This document shows, in pieces, positions 1 through 6,531 of a DNA stretch of 6,961 nt. The notes beneath the pieces were generated by a model. The model was given only the letters and a program-made list of their open reading frames with translations. It made no database searches and had not been told where the DNA came from. The position numbers were made by a program, and so were the translations under genes. How positions within the stretch are numbered: the stretch's first letter is position 1; each line of letters opens with the position of its first letter. Origin of the DNA: Clostridia bacterium. GTDB lineage: Bacteria; Bacillota_A; Clostridia; Oscillospirales; Butyricicoccaceae. Location: the NCBI GenBank assembly GCA_017421885.1, contig JAFOHJ010000266.1:1-6961 (forward strand). Direction: 5' to 3'.

Positions 1-817
1 CTGCAAGGCCTCGCTTCAGATGCCGAAGTTCCTTTCGGAATACGGCCTTGACTGCTTCGAATATCAGTGCGGCAGGGGAGTGACCATCGGCGAAGAATCG
101 GCAAGGGCGCTGGGAGCCGAGGCAGAAAGATGCGGCATAAAAATGTCGCTCCATTCGCCCTACTATATAAACCTTTCGGCGGCATCAACCGAAAAGATCG
201 AAAAGAACCTGATGTATATCACAAAGTCGGCTCAGGCCTGCGATTTTATGGGGGGCGACCGTGTGGTGGTCCACTGCGGCGGCCTTTCGGGGCAGAGCCG
301 CGGCGATGCCTTTAAGAACACCATCGTGAACCTCGGGGCGGCCCTTAAGGAGCTGGAGAGCATGGGTCTTTCCCATGTCAGGCTGTGCGTCGAGACCATG
401 GGCAAGATCAATGTCCTCGGTGACGAAGACGAGGTCATTGAGATCTGCAGGCATGACGAACGCCTGCTGCCCTGCATCGACTTCGGCCACCTCAACAGCC
501 GCACACAGGGCGGCATGAGCCGGGAGGGCGACTTTCTCAGGATGCTGGGCAAGATGGAGGATGCCCTGGGAGCCGAGCGTGCACGCGTCTTCCACGGCCA
601 TTTCAGCAAGATAGAATATTCAAAGGGCGGCGAGGTGCGCCACCTGACCTTTGAAGACGGGACCTATGGCCCTGACTTCGAACCCCTCGGCAGGCTGCTT
701 GCCGAAAGAGGATACACACCCAGGATAATCTGCGAGTCGGCAGGGACACAGTCCCGCGACGCGCTTATCATGAAAAATATTTATTTGAAATATCTTCATC
801 ACAAGGAGGAAAACTAA
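1..817 (+). CDS. Endonuclease IV-like TIM-barrel protein, 5'-truncated
   Basis: Family role: AP endonuclease 2/sugar-phosphate isomerase superfamily; true endonuclease IV cleaves DNA at abasic sites using a metal cluster. The reading frame is open from base 2 with no stop before the first ATG at 20. The residues before that ATG (CKASLQ) resemble the usual family N-terminus, so the real start is probably left of the window. Numbered from that ATG, the metal-site motifs occur in order: H45 in HSPYYINL, H85 in VVVHCGG, E125 in CVETMGK, D154 and H157 in IDFGHLNS, H192/H194 in HGHFSK, H208 in RHLTF, D219 in YGPDFEP and E239 in ICESAGTQ. The visible part (about 271 residues) is close to the usual 280. 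The stop is one base before the next ATG, indicating an operon. Family assignment is firm; true DNA-repair activity, rather than sugar isomerisation, is inferred. Confidence 0.85.
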   Translation, partial: CKASLQMPKFLSEYGLDCFEYQCGRGVTIGEESARALGAEAERCGIKMSLHSPYYINLSAASTEKIEKNLMYITKSAQACDFMGGDRVVVHCGGLSGQSRGDAFKNTIVNLGAALKELESMGLSHVRLCVETMGKINVLGDEDEVIEICRHDERLLPCIDFGHLNSRTQGGMSREGDFLRMLGKMEDALGAERARVFHGHFSKIEYSKGGEVRHLTFEDGTYGPDFEPLGRLLAERGYTPRIICESAGTQSRDALIMKNIYLKYLHHKEEN

Positions 818-818
818 C

Positions 819-1895
819 ATGAGCAGACTTGAAAAGATCTCGGCTATGATCCGCGAGAAGGGCGTTGATGCCGTTCTGCTGACCGGCCAGGAGAACATGC
901 AGTATGCAACCACATTCCCCCATCTCGAGGGCTTTGTCATCATCACAGCCAAGGGCGAGGGCTATTGCTACACCGACTCCCGCTATATCGAAGCGGCCAC
1001 CAACGTAATGGTGCCCCTGGGCTATCAGGTAGTCGAGCCCGAAGGCTCTTACCCCACAATGAAGACACCTCAGGAAGTCATCGACAAGTGCGGCATCAAG
1101 ACCCTTGCATTCGAGGATCTGCTCATGCCGGTTCACGACTATAACATCTACTGCGAAACACTTTCGGCTCAGCTGGTCCCCGTAGGCAATGCCTTCGAGA
1201 TCCTCCGCGAGGTCAAGGACGAGTTCGAGATCGAGTGCATCGTAAAGGCTCAGCGCATCGCCGAGAAGTCGCTGCACGAGCTGCTGCCCCTCATCAAGGT
1301 CGGCGCATATGAAGACGAGCTGGCTGCCGAGCTCGAGTATCTCATGAAGAAGAACGGCTCCGAGGCAGTAAGCTTCTCCACCATCCTTGTTTCGGGCAAG
1401 AACTCCTCGCTGCCCCACGGCGTTCCCACACACAAGGCCATCGAAGACGGCGACTTTGTCACCATCGACTTCGGCGCAAAGTTCGGCGGTTACGGCTCCG
1501 ATATGACCCGTACCTTCGCTGTAGGACATGCTACAGACGAGATGAAGAAGATCTATCAGACCGTTCTTGAAGCTCAGCTGGCAGGCATCGAGGGCCTCGA
1601 GGTCGGCAAGGCCGGCTGGGAGGTAGATAAGGCTGCCCGCGACGTTATCGAGAATGCAGGCTACGGCAAGAACTTCGGCCACGGCCTCGGCCACTCGCTG
1701 GGCCTCAACATCCACGAGAATCCCAGAGCTTCCAAGACATATCAGGGTGCATTCAAGCAGGGCAACATCATCACCATCGAGCCCGGCATATACATCCCCG
1801 GCATGGGCGGTGTCCGCATCGAGGATATGGTATATCTCGGCGCTGACGGCAAGAGAAACCTCACCGAGTTCCCCAAGGAGCTCATGATCCTGTAA
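819..1895 (+). CDS. M24 family Xaa-Pro dipeptidase/aminopeptidase
   Basis: Cytoplasmic dinuclear-metal peptidase expected to release N-terminal residues preceding proline or split Xaa-Pro dipeptides. It is 358 aa, typical of short prolidases such as B. subtilis YqhT. Residues 1-125 form the creatinase-type N-terminal domain; about 135-358 is the pita-bread catalytic domain. All five metal ligands are visible: D217 (TIDFG), D228 (GSDMTR), H292 (GHGLGHSLG), E321 (IEPGIYI) and E335 (VRIEDM). Their spacings (11, 64, 29, 14) match, from memory, those of Pyrococcus prolidase. H299 in NIHE is also conserved. The ATG follows AAGGAGG (803-809), which lies inside the end of the upstream gene, and the genes are one base apart, so translational coupling is likely. 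An efp gene follows after a repeat-filled spacer. Whether it acts on dipeptides or longer peptides cannot be told from sequence alone. Confidence 0.93.
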   Translation: MSRLEKISAMIREKGVDAVLLTGQENMQYATTFPHLEGFVIITAKGEGYCYTDSRYIEAATNVMVPLGYQVVEPEGSYPTMKTPQEVIDKCGIKTLAFEDLLMPVHDYNIYCETLSAQLVPVGNAFEILREVKDEFEIECIVKAQRIAEKSLHELLPLIKVGAYEDELAAELEYLMKKNGSEAVSFSTILVSGKNSSLPHGVPTHKAIEDGDFVTIDFGAKFGGYGSDMTRTFAVGHATDEMKKIYQTVLEAQLAGIEGLEVGKAGWEVDKAARDVIENAGYGKNFGHGLGHSLGLNIHENPRASKTYQGAFKQGNIITIEPGIYIPGMGGVRIEDMVYLGADGKRNLTEFPKELMIL

Positions 1896-1903
1896 CTATA
1901 AAT

Positions 1904-2044
1904 GGCCCCCTTGCCTAAAGGGGGCTGTCACCGCAGGTGACTGGGGGATATTGTAGGGGCGATTCACAAATCGCCCGACCGGGCTCACCGCAGTATCCCT
2001 CCACCGTCTAACGACGGTCCCCCTCCCTTTAGGCAAGGGAGGCA
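1904..2044. repeat. Intergenic inverted-repeat array A (MITE-like)
   Basis: About 140 bp with perfect 15-bp inverted ends: CCCTTGCCTAAAGGG at 1908-1922 and its reverse complement at 2025-2039. Inside, in order: hairpin GTCACC-GCA-GGTGAC (1927-1941), hairpin GGGCGATT/AATCGCCC (1957-1976), hairpin ACCGT/ACGGT (2003-2018) and C-rich hairpin CCTCCCTT-TAGGC-AAGGGAGG (2022-2042). It reads as a reverse unit, a spacer and a forward unit of the grammar shared with the arrays at 3451-3582 and 6289-6596; bases 1953-2044 closely match 6289-6375. No coding sequence is present. No clear target-site duplication was seen, so mobility is only inferred. Confidence 0.75.
1905..1925 (+). terminator. Possible hairpin terminator after M24 peptidase
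   Basis: GCCCCCTT-GCCTA-AAGGGGGC is a perfect 8-bp stem with a 5-base loop, starting 10 bases after the peptidase stop. No T-run follows, so it is not a canonical intrinsic terminator. It also forms the left end of repeat array A, so its position may be incidental; it could still stabilise the mRNA 3' end. Confidence 0.35.
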
Positions 2045-2048
2045 GGCA

Positions 2049-2088
2049 CTTTCATCCCTGAAAGAGGGCAAAGAGAGCGCTTTCCCTC
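2049..2088. repeat. Two small hairpins, probably a decayed repeat unit
   Basis: CTTTCA-TCCC-TGAAAG (2049-2064) is followed by GAGGG-C-AAAG / CTTT-CCCTC (2064-2088, one bulge). They adjoin array A and resemble the CCCTCTT/AAGAGGG hairpin at 6548-6565, so they may be a degraded member of the same repeat family. No coding sequence overlaps them. Confidence 0.4.
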
Positions 2089-2158
2089 GAAATTAAAACA
2101 AAAAATATATAATTCGTCGAAAATTGGGCGTAAAATACGTGCGAAAATCAAATATGCC

Positions 2159-2187
2159 TTGCTTTTTTCGGGGTTATATAATACAAT
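2159..2187 (+). promoter_or_regulatory. Sigma-A-type promoter for efp
   Basis: TTGCTT (2159-2164), a 17-base spacer and TACAAT (2182-2187) lie in A+T-rich DNA about 40 bases before the efp start. TATAAT at 2177-2182 overlaps the -10 box but has no -35 at the right distance. Transcription would start near 2194 and give a leader of about 35 bases. Confidence 0.6.
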
Positions 2188-2228
2188 ACAAATGTTATAC
2201 TCAAAACTTAACAGGAGGATTATATATT

Positions 2229-2792
2229 ATGATCACAGCAGGCGATTTCAGAAATGGTAAGACATTCGAAATGGAAGGCCAGGTCTTCCAGGTCGTAGAG
2301 TTCCAGCACGTAAAGCCCGGTAAGGGTGCCGCTTTCGTTCGTACAAAGTACCGCAACGTTATCACAGGTGCAGTTGTCGAGCGTTCCTTCAACCCCACAG
2401 ATAAGTTTGAAGAGGCAGTTATCGAGCGCCGCACAATGCAGTATCTCTATGCTGATGGCGATCTCTACTACTTCATGGACGTAGAGACATACGAGCAGGA
2501 GCCCATCAACAGTGACAAGCTGGGCGACGCTTTCAAGTTCGTTGCAGAAAACATGGAGTGCAAGATCCTGTCCTTCAAGGGCAACGTATTCGGCGTAGAG
2601 CCCCCCATGTTTGTTGACCTCGTTGTCACAGAGACCGAGCCCGGCGTCCGCGGCGATACAGCTACAAACGTAACAAAGCCCGCTACAGTCGAGACAGGTG
2701 CAGTTGTCCGCGTTCCCAACTTCATCAACGAAGGCGACAAGATCCAGATCGACACACGTACAGGCGAGTACATGGGCCGTACAAAGGAATAA
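2229..2792 (+). CDS. efp: Translation elongation factor P
   Basis: Binds stalled ribosomes between the P and E sites and stimulates peptide bonds at consecutive prolines. The product is 187 aa, the normal length. Residues 1-65 are the N-terminal KOW-like domain with the tip loop [11 protein letters not shown]32 matches the position modified in B. subtilis (K34 in E. coli). The central OB domain spans about 66-130, and the C-terminal OB domain contains the typical signature running from [18 protein letters not shown] into [13 protein letters not shown] and ending [11 protein letters not shown]. The start at 2229 is chosen because AGGAGG lies at 2213-2218 and [10 protein letters not shown] is the canonical N-terminus; an in-frame ATG at 2124 would add 35 residues unlike the family and lies upstream of the predicted promoter. 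No EF-P modification enzyme is encoded in the window. A 63-base gap with no visible terminator separates it from the next gene. Confidence 0.97.
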   Translation: MITAGDFRNGKTFEMEGQVFQVVEFQHVKPGKGAAFVRTKYRNVITGAVVERSFNPTDKFEEAVIERRTMQYLYADGDLYYFMDVETYEQEPINSDKLGDAFKFVAENMECKILSFKGNVFGVEPPMFVDLVVTETEPGVRGDTATNVTKPATVETGAVVRVPNFINEGDKIQIDTRTGEYMGRTKE

Positions 2793-2855
2793 TTTCCTTT
2801 TTTCAGCACAATAAAACCAAACCAACCAGTCAACTTTGAAAGGAGACAGATTAAC

Positions 2856-3374
2856 ATGACCATCACAGAGAAGACTGCATACCTCAAGGGCCTGCTCGAG
2901 GGCCTGAACCTCGACCAGAACGAGCCCGCAAACAAGCTTCTGGCTGCCATTGTCGACACACTCGACCAGATGGCTCTTGATATCGACGATATCGACGCTC
3001 ACCTCGACGAGATCGACGAGGAGATCGAAGAGATGGAAGAAGTCATCGAGGACATCGAAGATGCCATCGACGATATCGACGACGACCTTGACGACGTCTG
3101 CGACACACTCGACGAGATCTGCGAGTATGTAGACGAAGAAGAGGAAGATGACGACGAAGACGAAGATGAAGACGAGGAAGAAGAAGAGCTGGACTTCGAC
3201 TGGGAAGACGAAGAAGAGCTTTACGAGCTTGTCTGCCCCACATGCGAAGAGATCATCGTAATTGATGAGACTCAGCTCGGCATCGGCGAGATGAAGTGCC
3301 CCGCATGCGGCGAGGAGCTCGAGTTCGACCTGTCCAACGTCTGCGGCGAAGAAGAGGAAGAAGACGAGGAATAA
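2856..3374 (+). CDS. Highly acidic coiled-coil/zinc-ribbon protein (CD1247-type)
   Basis: The molecular function is not established. The 172-aa product has three parts. Residues 1-40 (with YLKGLLEGLNLD) resemble the clostridial CD1247 N-terminal domain, recalled from memory. Residues 41-92 show I/L/V spaced among D and E in a coiled-coil pattern. Residues 93-121 are an almost uninterrupted D/E tract. Then come a zinc ribbon with CPTC (C127, C130) and CPAC (C148, C151) and a final acidic tail. By hand count 78 of 172 residues are D or E, against four lysines and no arginine. The ATG follows GAAAGGAG (2838-2845). It probably shares the efp promoter, since no promoter is obvious in the 63-base gap and a strong terminator follows. 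It is unlikely to be secreted, as there is no signal peptide. Real coding is supported by the ribosome site, the paired CxxC motifs and the terminator. Confidence 0.85.
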   Translation: MTITEKTAYLKGLLEGLNLDQNEPANKLLAAIVDTLDQMALDIDDIDAHLDEIDEEIEEMEEVIEDIEDAIDDIDDDLDDVCDTLDEICEYVDEEEEDDDEDEDEDEEEEELDFDWEDEEELYELVCPTCEEIIVIDETQLGIGEMKCPACGEELEFDLSNVCGEEEEEDEE

Positions 3375-3405
3375 TTTTTCCTGAGTCTGTATACCTGACC
3401 CATCA

Positions 3406-3435
3406 GGGGGCACACCGTTTGGTGTGCCCCTTTTT
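3406..3435 (+). terminator. Intrinsic terminator of efp-acidic protein operon
   Basis: A perfect 10-bp stem, GGGGCACACC (3407-3416) and GGTGTGCCCC (3421-3430), with loop GTTT, is followed by TTTTT and, after GGA, TTTT. It starts 32 bases after the stop codon of the acidic protein gene. This is a textbook rho-independent terminator. Confidence 0.93.
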
Positions 3436-3450
3436 GGATTTTGGATAACT

Positions 3451-3582
3451 TCACCTCATCCACCGCTAAAGCGGTCCCCCTTCCCCATCAAGGGGAAGGC
3501 AAAAAAGGCTTCCCCCTCCGTGGGGAAGCTGGCTGCGGAGCAGCCTGATGAGGGGTCGCGAAGCGCAGCTGCGGCAGCTGCA
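3451..3582. repeat. Intergenic inverted-repeat array B
   Basis: Forward unit: CCTCATC box (3454-3460), small hairpin ACCGC-TAAA-GCGGT (3462-3475), larger hairpin CCTTCCCC-ATCAA-GGGGAAGG (3479-3499). Reverse unit: hairpin GCTTCCCC/GGGGAAGC (3508-3529), small hairpin GGCTGC-GGA-GCAGCC (3531-3545), box GATGAGG (3547-3553). Then come GGTCGCGAAGCG and the hairpin GCAGCTG-CGG-CAGCTGC (3565-3581). Bases 3471-3501 are identical to 6486-6516, and 3547-3565 to 6422-6440. The array fills most of the gap between the terminator and the M42 gene; no coding sequence or clear promoter is seen in it. Confidence 0.8.
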
Positions 3583-3615
3583 TTTTGATAACAGATAATC
3601 AAAGGAGAACTAACC

Positions 3616-4677
3616 ATGACCATAAACAACCAGAGAAAAGAAAACCTCCGCGAGACCCTCAAGGATCTCCTTAAGATTTCCTCCCCCTCGGGCAAGGAGC
3701 GCGTCATGTGCGAGCATATAAAGAAGATCGTCGAGCCCTATGCCGAAGAGGTATTCTATGATAACTACGGCAACCTCATGGGACAGGTCGGCGGTCAGGG
3801 CAAGAAGTTTATGCTCTGCGCCCACACCGACGAGCTGGGCTACTGGATCCGCAACATCGATCCCGAAGGCTTCCTCATCGCCACCAAGGTCGGCGTTCCC
3901 GACAAGTGCGTCGAGGCCCGCGAGGTGCTGGTAAACGGCCATATCCCCGGCATCGTCGGCACCAAAGCCGCCCATCTGCAGACACCCGAGGAGCGCCGCC
4001 AGCTGGTAAATCCCCGCGAGATATTCATCGACATCGGCGTGTCCTCCAAGGCCGAAGCCGAGGCCCTCGGCGTAAGGATCGGCAGCTATGCATCGCCTAT
4101 GTATAACTATATGGAGCTTCAGAACCCCGACCTCATCTGCTGCCGCGCTCTTGACGACCGCGCAGGCTGTGCCCTGCTCATCGAGATTCTTAAGAACCTC
4201 GACAAGGACGCCCTCAAGTGCGAGCTGTGGATGGTATTCACCCTTCAGGAGGAGGTAGGCCTCCGAGGTGCCACCGCCGCCGTAAACTATCTCTGCCCCG
4301 AGCAGATGATCGCCATCGACACCGTCCCCTGTGCCGACACTCCGGGCATGAACTGGCGCCGCGACCTGCCCGTCCAGCTGGGCCACGGCTTTGTCCTCAG
4401 CATGTCGGAGGGCGCAGGCCCCATGAACTTCATCCATCCCGATATGGAAGAGAAGATCTTCGCCCTGCAGCAGAAATATGACATCCCCATGCAGCCCACC
4501 TCGGTCTGCGGCTTCTCGGCCTCCACCGACACCCTTGCCGGCTCGATGCAGGGCAGAGGCGTAGCCGGCGCCACCATGACCATCCCCAGAAGATATTCCC
4601 ATTCTCCCGTCGAACTGATGAACATCAACGATGCCATGGCTCTGATGGAGATGCTCGAGCATTTTATCACTGAGTAA
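3616..4677 (+). CDS. M42 family metallopeptidase (glutamyl aminopeptidase/TET-like)
   Basis: Cytoplasmic dinuclear zinc or cobalt aminopeptidase; relatives form dodecameric tetrahedral shells that trim peptides from proteolysis. At 353 aa it has full family length. Visible motifs: H70 and D72 in CAHTDELGY (metal ligand and catalytic helper), the KAAHL segment around 118-121 in the inserted beta-barrel domain, D180/D181 in ALDDRAG (bridging ligand), catalytic E212 and ligand E213 in TLQEEVGLRGA, D235 in AIDTVP, and H329 in RYSHSPVE. All active-site positions are present. The start follows AAAGGAG (3601-3607). It lies downstream of a strong terminator and repeat array B, and I find no convincing promoter between them, so its transcription is unresolved. 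Substrate preference (acidic, leucine or other N-terminus) cannot be read from sequence. A neighbouring efp or MATE gene does not imply a shared pathway. Confidence 0.93.
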   Translation: MTINNQRKENLRETLKDLLKISSPSGKERVMCEHIKKIVEPYAEEVFYDNYGNLMGQVGGQGKKFMLCAHTDELGYWIRNIDPEGFLIATKVGVPDKCVEAREVLVNGHIPGIVGTKAAHLQTPEERRQLVNPREIFIDIGVSSKAEAEALGVRIGSYASPMYNYMELQNPDLICCRALDDRAGCALLIEILKNLDKDALKCELWMVFTLQEEVGLRGATAAVNYLCPEQMIAIDTVPCADTPGMNWRRDLPVQLGHGFVLSMSEGAGPMNFIHPDMEEKIFALQQKYDIPMQPTSVCGFSASTDTLAGSMQGRGVAGATMTIPRRYSHSPVELMNINDAMALMEMLEHFITE

Positions 4678-4687
4678 AACCCTTTTG

Positions 4688-4710
4688 GCGGGCGAGCAGT
4701 GCTCGCCCGC
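4688..4710. other. Perfect 10-bp hairpin after M42 gene
   Basis: GCGGGCGAGC-AGT-GCTCGCCCGC begins 10 bases after the M42 stop. It is very stable but is followed by AATCTCTGCATTCC rather than a T-run. It may end the M42 transcript weakly or protect its 3' end. It could also be a relic of the intergenic repeats, which carry a similar GGGCGATT/AATCGCCC hairpin at 1957-1976. Confidence 0.6.
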
Positions 4711-4743
4711 AATCTCTGCATTCCAATTCATTATGATAAAGGG

Positions 4744-4772
4744 TTGACCTTTTTCTCATAAAGGTATACAAT
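4744..4772 (+). promoter_or_regulatory. Sigma-A-type promoter for MATE gene
   Basis: TTGACC (4744-4749), a 17-base spacer and TACAAT (4767-4772) lie about 40 bases before the MATE start. Both boxes and the spacing are close to the housekeeping consensus. Transcription would start near 4779. No operator palindrome stands out. Confidence 0.75.
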
Positions 4773-4811
4773 GTTTTACAGCTAATAATCTTATAAGGGG
4801 GAGAGGTAACT

Positions 4812-6197
4812 ATGGCTTTGCCTAAGTTCCTGCGTTTGCCTGTCTGCGATGATCCCAGCGTCATGGCGCAGCAGAAGAAGCTTTATCCTGCTGTCTTCAT
4901 CGAACAGACCTCGGCCATGCTGCTGGGTCTCGTCAATGTAGCCGTAACGGGTACGATCTCCTGCGCCGCTCTTGCCGGTGTCGGTCAGGTAAACACTGTA
5001 AACAACGTAATCACCTACTTTTTCAGTAACTACGCCATGGGCGGCAACGTAATGGTCGCTCAGAATGTCGGCGCGGGCAACCCCACCGGCGTAAAGAAGA
5101 GCGCATCGCAGTCGCTGCTGCTGGGCATGATCCTCAGCGCCCTGCTGACCGTCGCCCTGTTCTTCGGCCGCGAGGCTCTGCTCTATGCACTTTACGGCAG
5201 CGTAGAGGCCGACGTTATGGCCTATTCGCTGGAGTATTTCTCAATCATCATTTTCGCAACACCGCTGTGGGCCATATATTATCAGTGTGTCGGCGTGTTC
5301 CGCTCGGCAGGCGACACAAAGATGCCTATGCAGGTCAGCATGTTGATGAATGCCGTTAATATCTGCCTCAGCGTGCTGTTCGTAATCGTCCTTGACATGG
5401 GCCCCAAGGGTGCAGGCTATTCGATGGTATGCGCTGTAGGCACGGCCGCAACCGTCGGCCTTATCCGCATCATGAGCACAAAGAGCAAGGTGTGCATCCG
5501 CGACGAGTTCTTTAAGTTCAGGCTTGAAAAGGACATCGTAAGCAAGACTCTGTCGGTCGGCATCCCTGCCGGCATCGAGAACATCATGTTCAACGGCGGC
5601 AAGGTCATCCTTCAGGTCTTCCTGTCCACGATGGGCACCATCGCCATCTCGGCCTACTCGGTCACCAACTCGCTCATCTCGGTAACACAGCTGCCCCTGA
5701 TCTCCTATTCGGCCCTTATCGTCACAATGGTAGGCCAGGCAGCCGGCACCGGCTCGAAGGACCGCACCGCTTTCGTCGGCGGCCATATGCTGAGAACAGG
5801 CCGCTGGCTCGGCTGCGTCTCGATGATCTGGAAGGTCGCCCTCTGCTACCCCATCGCATTCTGCTTCTCGCGCGATATGACGGTAGTTAACACCGCCATC
5901 ATCATGTTTATGATCGAGACCGTGTTCATGCCCTTCTGGGCCGATTCCTTCATGCTTCCCAACTGCTTCCGCGCCACCCGCGATGTCAAGATCACCCTTG
6001 TCGTCGGCTCCACCTCCATGTGGGTCGTCCGAGTCATGGGTGCATGGCTGCTGGGCGTCAAGCTGGGCATGCAGGGCAACGGCCTTATCCTCGCCATGTG
6101 CATCGACTGGATCGTCAGATGTGCCTTCTTCACACCGCGATTCAGGAGCGGCAAATGGATGCACAAGATCGAGGAGAAAAAGCTTCAGAAAGCATAG
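4812..6197 (+). CDS. MATE family efflux transporter
   Basis: Integral inner-membrane antiporter of the multidrug and toxic compound extrusion family; relatives export cationic drugs or metabolites using Na+ or H+ gradients. The product is 461 aa, the usual length for a 12-helix MATE, and contains many hydrophobic segments (for example 101-118, 142-160, 179-195, 201-220, 340-353, 361-374). Recognisable motifs are VAQNVGAG (82-89) after the second helix, FRSAGDTKMPMQ (163-174), GIPAGIENIMF (250-260), the second-half counterpart VGQAAGTG (307-314), FRATRDVK (386-393), and a C-terminal DWIVRCAFFTPRFRSGKW stretch (432-449) typical of the family. The ATG follows a purine-rich ribosome site, AAGGGGGAGAGG (4795-4806). 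It has its own promoter and terminator and is therefore probably monocistronic. Substrate is unknown; no regulator gene adjoins it in the window. Confidence 0.95.
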   Translation: MALPKFLRLPVCDDPSVMAQQKKLYPAVFIEQTSAMLLGLVNVAVTGTISCAALAGVGQVNTVNNVITYFFSNYAMGGNVMVAQNVGAGNPTGVKKSASQSLLLGMILSALLTVALFFGREALLYALYGSVEADVMAYSLEYFSIIIFATPLWAIYYQCVGVFRSAGDTKMPMQVSMLMNAVNICLSVLFVIVLDMGPKGAGYSMVCAVGTAATVGLIRIMSTKSKVCIRDEFFKFRLEKDIVSKTLSVGIPAGIENIMFNGGKVILQVFLSTMGTIAISAYSVTNSLISVTQLPLISYSALIVTMVGQAAGTGSKDRTAFVGGHMLRTGRWLGCVSMIWKVALCYPIAFCFSRDMTVVNTAIIMFMIETVFMPFWADSFMLPNCFRATRDVKITLVVGSTSMWVVRVMGAWLLGVKLGMQGNGLILAMCIDWIVRCAFFTPRFRSGKWMHKIEEKKLQKA

Positions 6198-6208
6198 TCG
6201 TTTTACAG

Positions 6209-6235
6209 AAGACCGCCTTCGGGCGGTCTTTTTTT
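6209..6235 (+). terminator. Intrinsic terminator of MATE gene (UUCG loop)
   Basis: GACCGCC-TTCG-GGCGGTC (6211-6228) has a perfect 7-bp stem with the very stable UUCG tetraloop, extended by AA/TT, and is followed by seven T residues. It begins 12 bases after the stop codon. The minus-strand reading has no T-run after the stem, so it should act only on rightward transcripts. Confidence 0.95.
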
Positions 6236-6250
6236 AGGTAATAAGTAAGA

Positions 6251-6283
6251 GGGAATAGTGAATAGGGAATAATGAATAGTGAA
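6251..6283. repeat. Short tandem repeat of a 14-mer
   Basis: GGGAATAGTGAATA (6251-6264) is followed directly by GGGAATAATGAATA (6265-6278), with one mismatch, and then by GTGAA. It sits between the MATE terminator and repeat array C and has no coding potential. Confidence 0.75.
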
Positions 6284-6288
6284 GGTGT

Positions 6289-6375
6289 GTAGGGGAGATT
6301 CACGAATCGCCCGACCGGACTTACCGTGGTATCCCTCCGCCCCTTCGGGGCACCTCCCTTTAGGCAAGGGAGGCA
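6289..6375. repeat. Repeat array C, part 1: partial copy of array A
   Basis: This stretch aligns with 1953-2044 over nearly its whole length. It shares the GGG-rich start, the GATTCAC(A/G)AATCGCCCGACCGG core and the same end hairpin CCTCCCTT-TAGGC-AAGGGAGG (6353-6373). The left inverted end of array A is absent here. The small hairpin has changed to GCCCC-TTC-GGGGC (6339-6351). Confidence 0.8.
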
Positions 6376-6379
6376 AGCA

Positions 6380-6516
6380 AAGGCTTCCCCCTGTGTGGGG
6401 AAGCTGTCACCGAAGGTGACTGATGAGGGGTCGCGAAGCGCTTTACAGCAAGTTCGCCGCAGGTCACCTCATCCACCGCCGTGCGGCGGTCCCCCTTCCC
6501 CATCAAGGGGAAGGCA
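6380..6516. repeat. Repeat array C, part 2: array-B units in permuted order
   Basis: Reverse unit first: hairpin GCTTCCCC/GGGGAAGC (6383-6404), small hairpin GTCACC-GAA-GGTGAC (6406-6420), box GATGAGG (6422-6428), then GGTCGCGAAGCG. Forward unit second: box CCTCATC (6467-6473), small hairpin ACCGCC-GTGC-GGCGGT (6475-6490), hairpin CCTTCCCC-ATCAA-GGGGAAGG (6494-6514). Array B carries the same modules with the forward unit first. Open frames across this region encode only proline/arginine-rich translation of the repeats. Confidence 0.8.
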
Positions 6517-6531
6517 GAGCCAAACGCCCGT

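Noticed and set aside
768..1715. 315-codon minus-strand frame over the M24 peptidase gene
   Set aside because: Antisense shadow; the + strand carries all five metal ligands, a ribosome site and correct length. The product resembles no family I recognise.
2124..2228. N-terminal extension of EF-P from an upstream ATG
   Set aside because: The extra 35 residues are unlike the family, the ATG has no good ribosome site, and it lies upstream of the predicted promoter.
2220..3413. 397-codon open frame on the minus strand across efp and the acidic gene
   Set aside because: It is antisense to two well-supported genes. Its aspartate/valine/leucine-rich composition comes from reading GAC/GAG/ATC-rich codons backwards.
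3456..3707. 83-codon minus-strand frame over array B
   Set aside because: Runs from inside the M42 gene through the repeats and has no coding signals of its own.
3610..4731. 373-codon minus-strand frame over the M42 gene
   Set aside because: Antisense shadow of a gene with complete active-site motifs; no ribosome site or recognisable domain.
5241..6164. 307-codon minus-strand frame over the MATE gene
   Set aside because: Antisense shadow; composition (H, D, G, A-rich) reflects the complement of membrane-protein codons.
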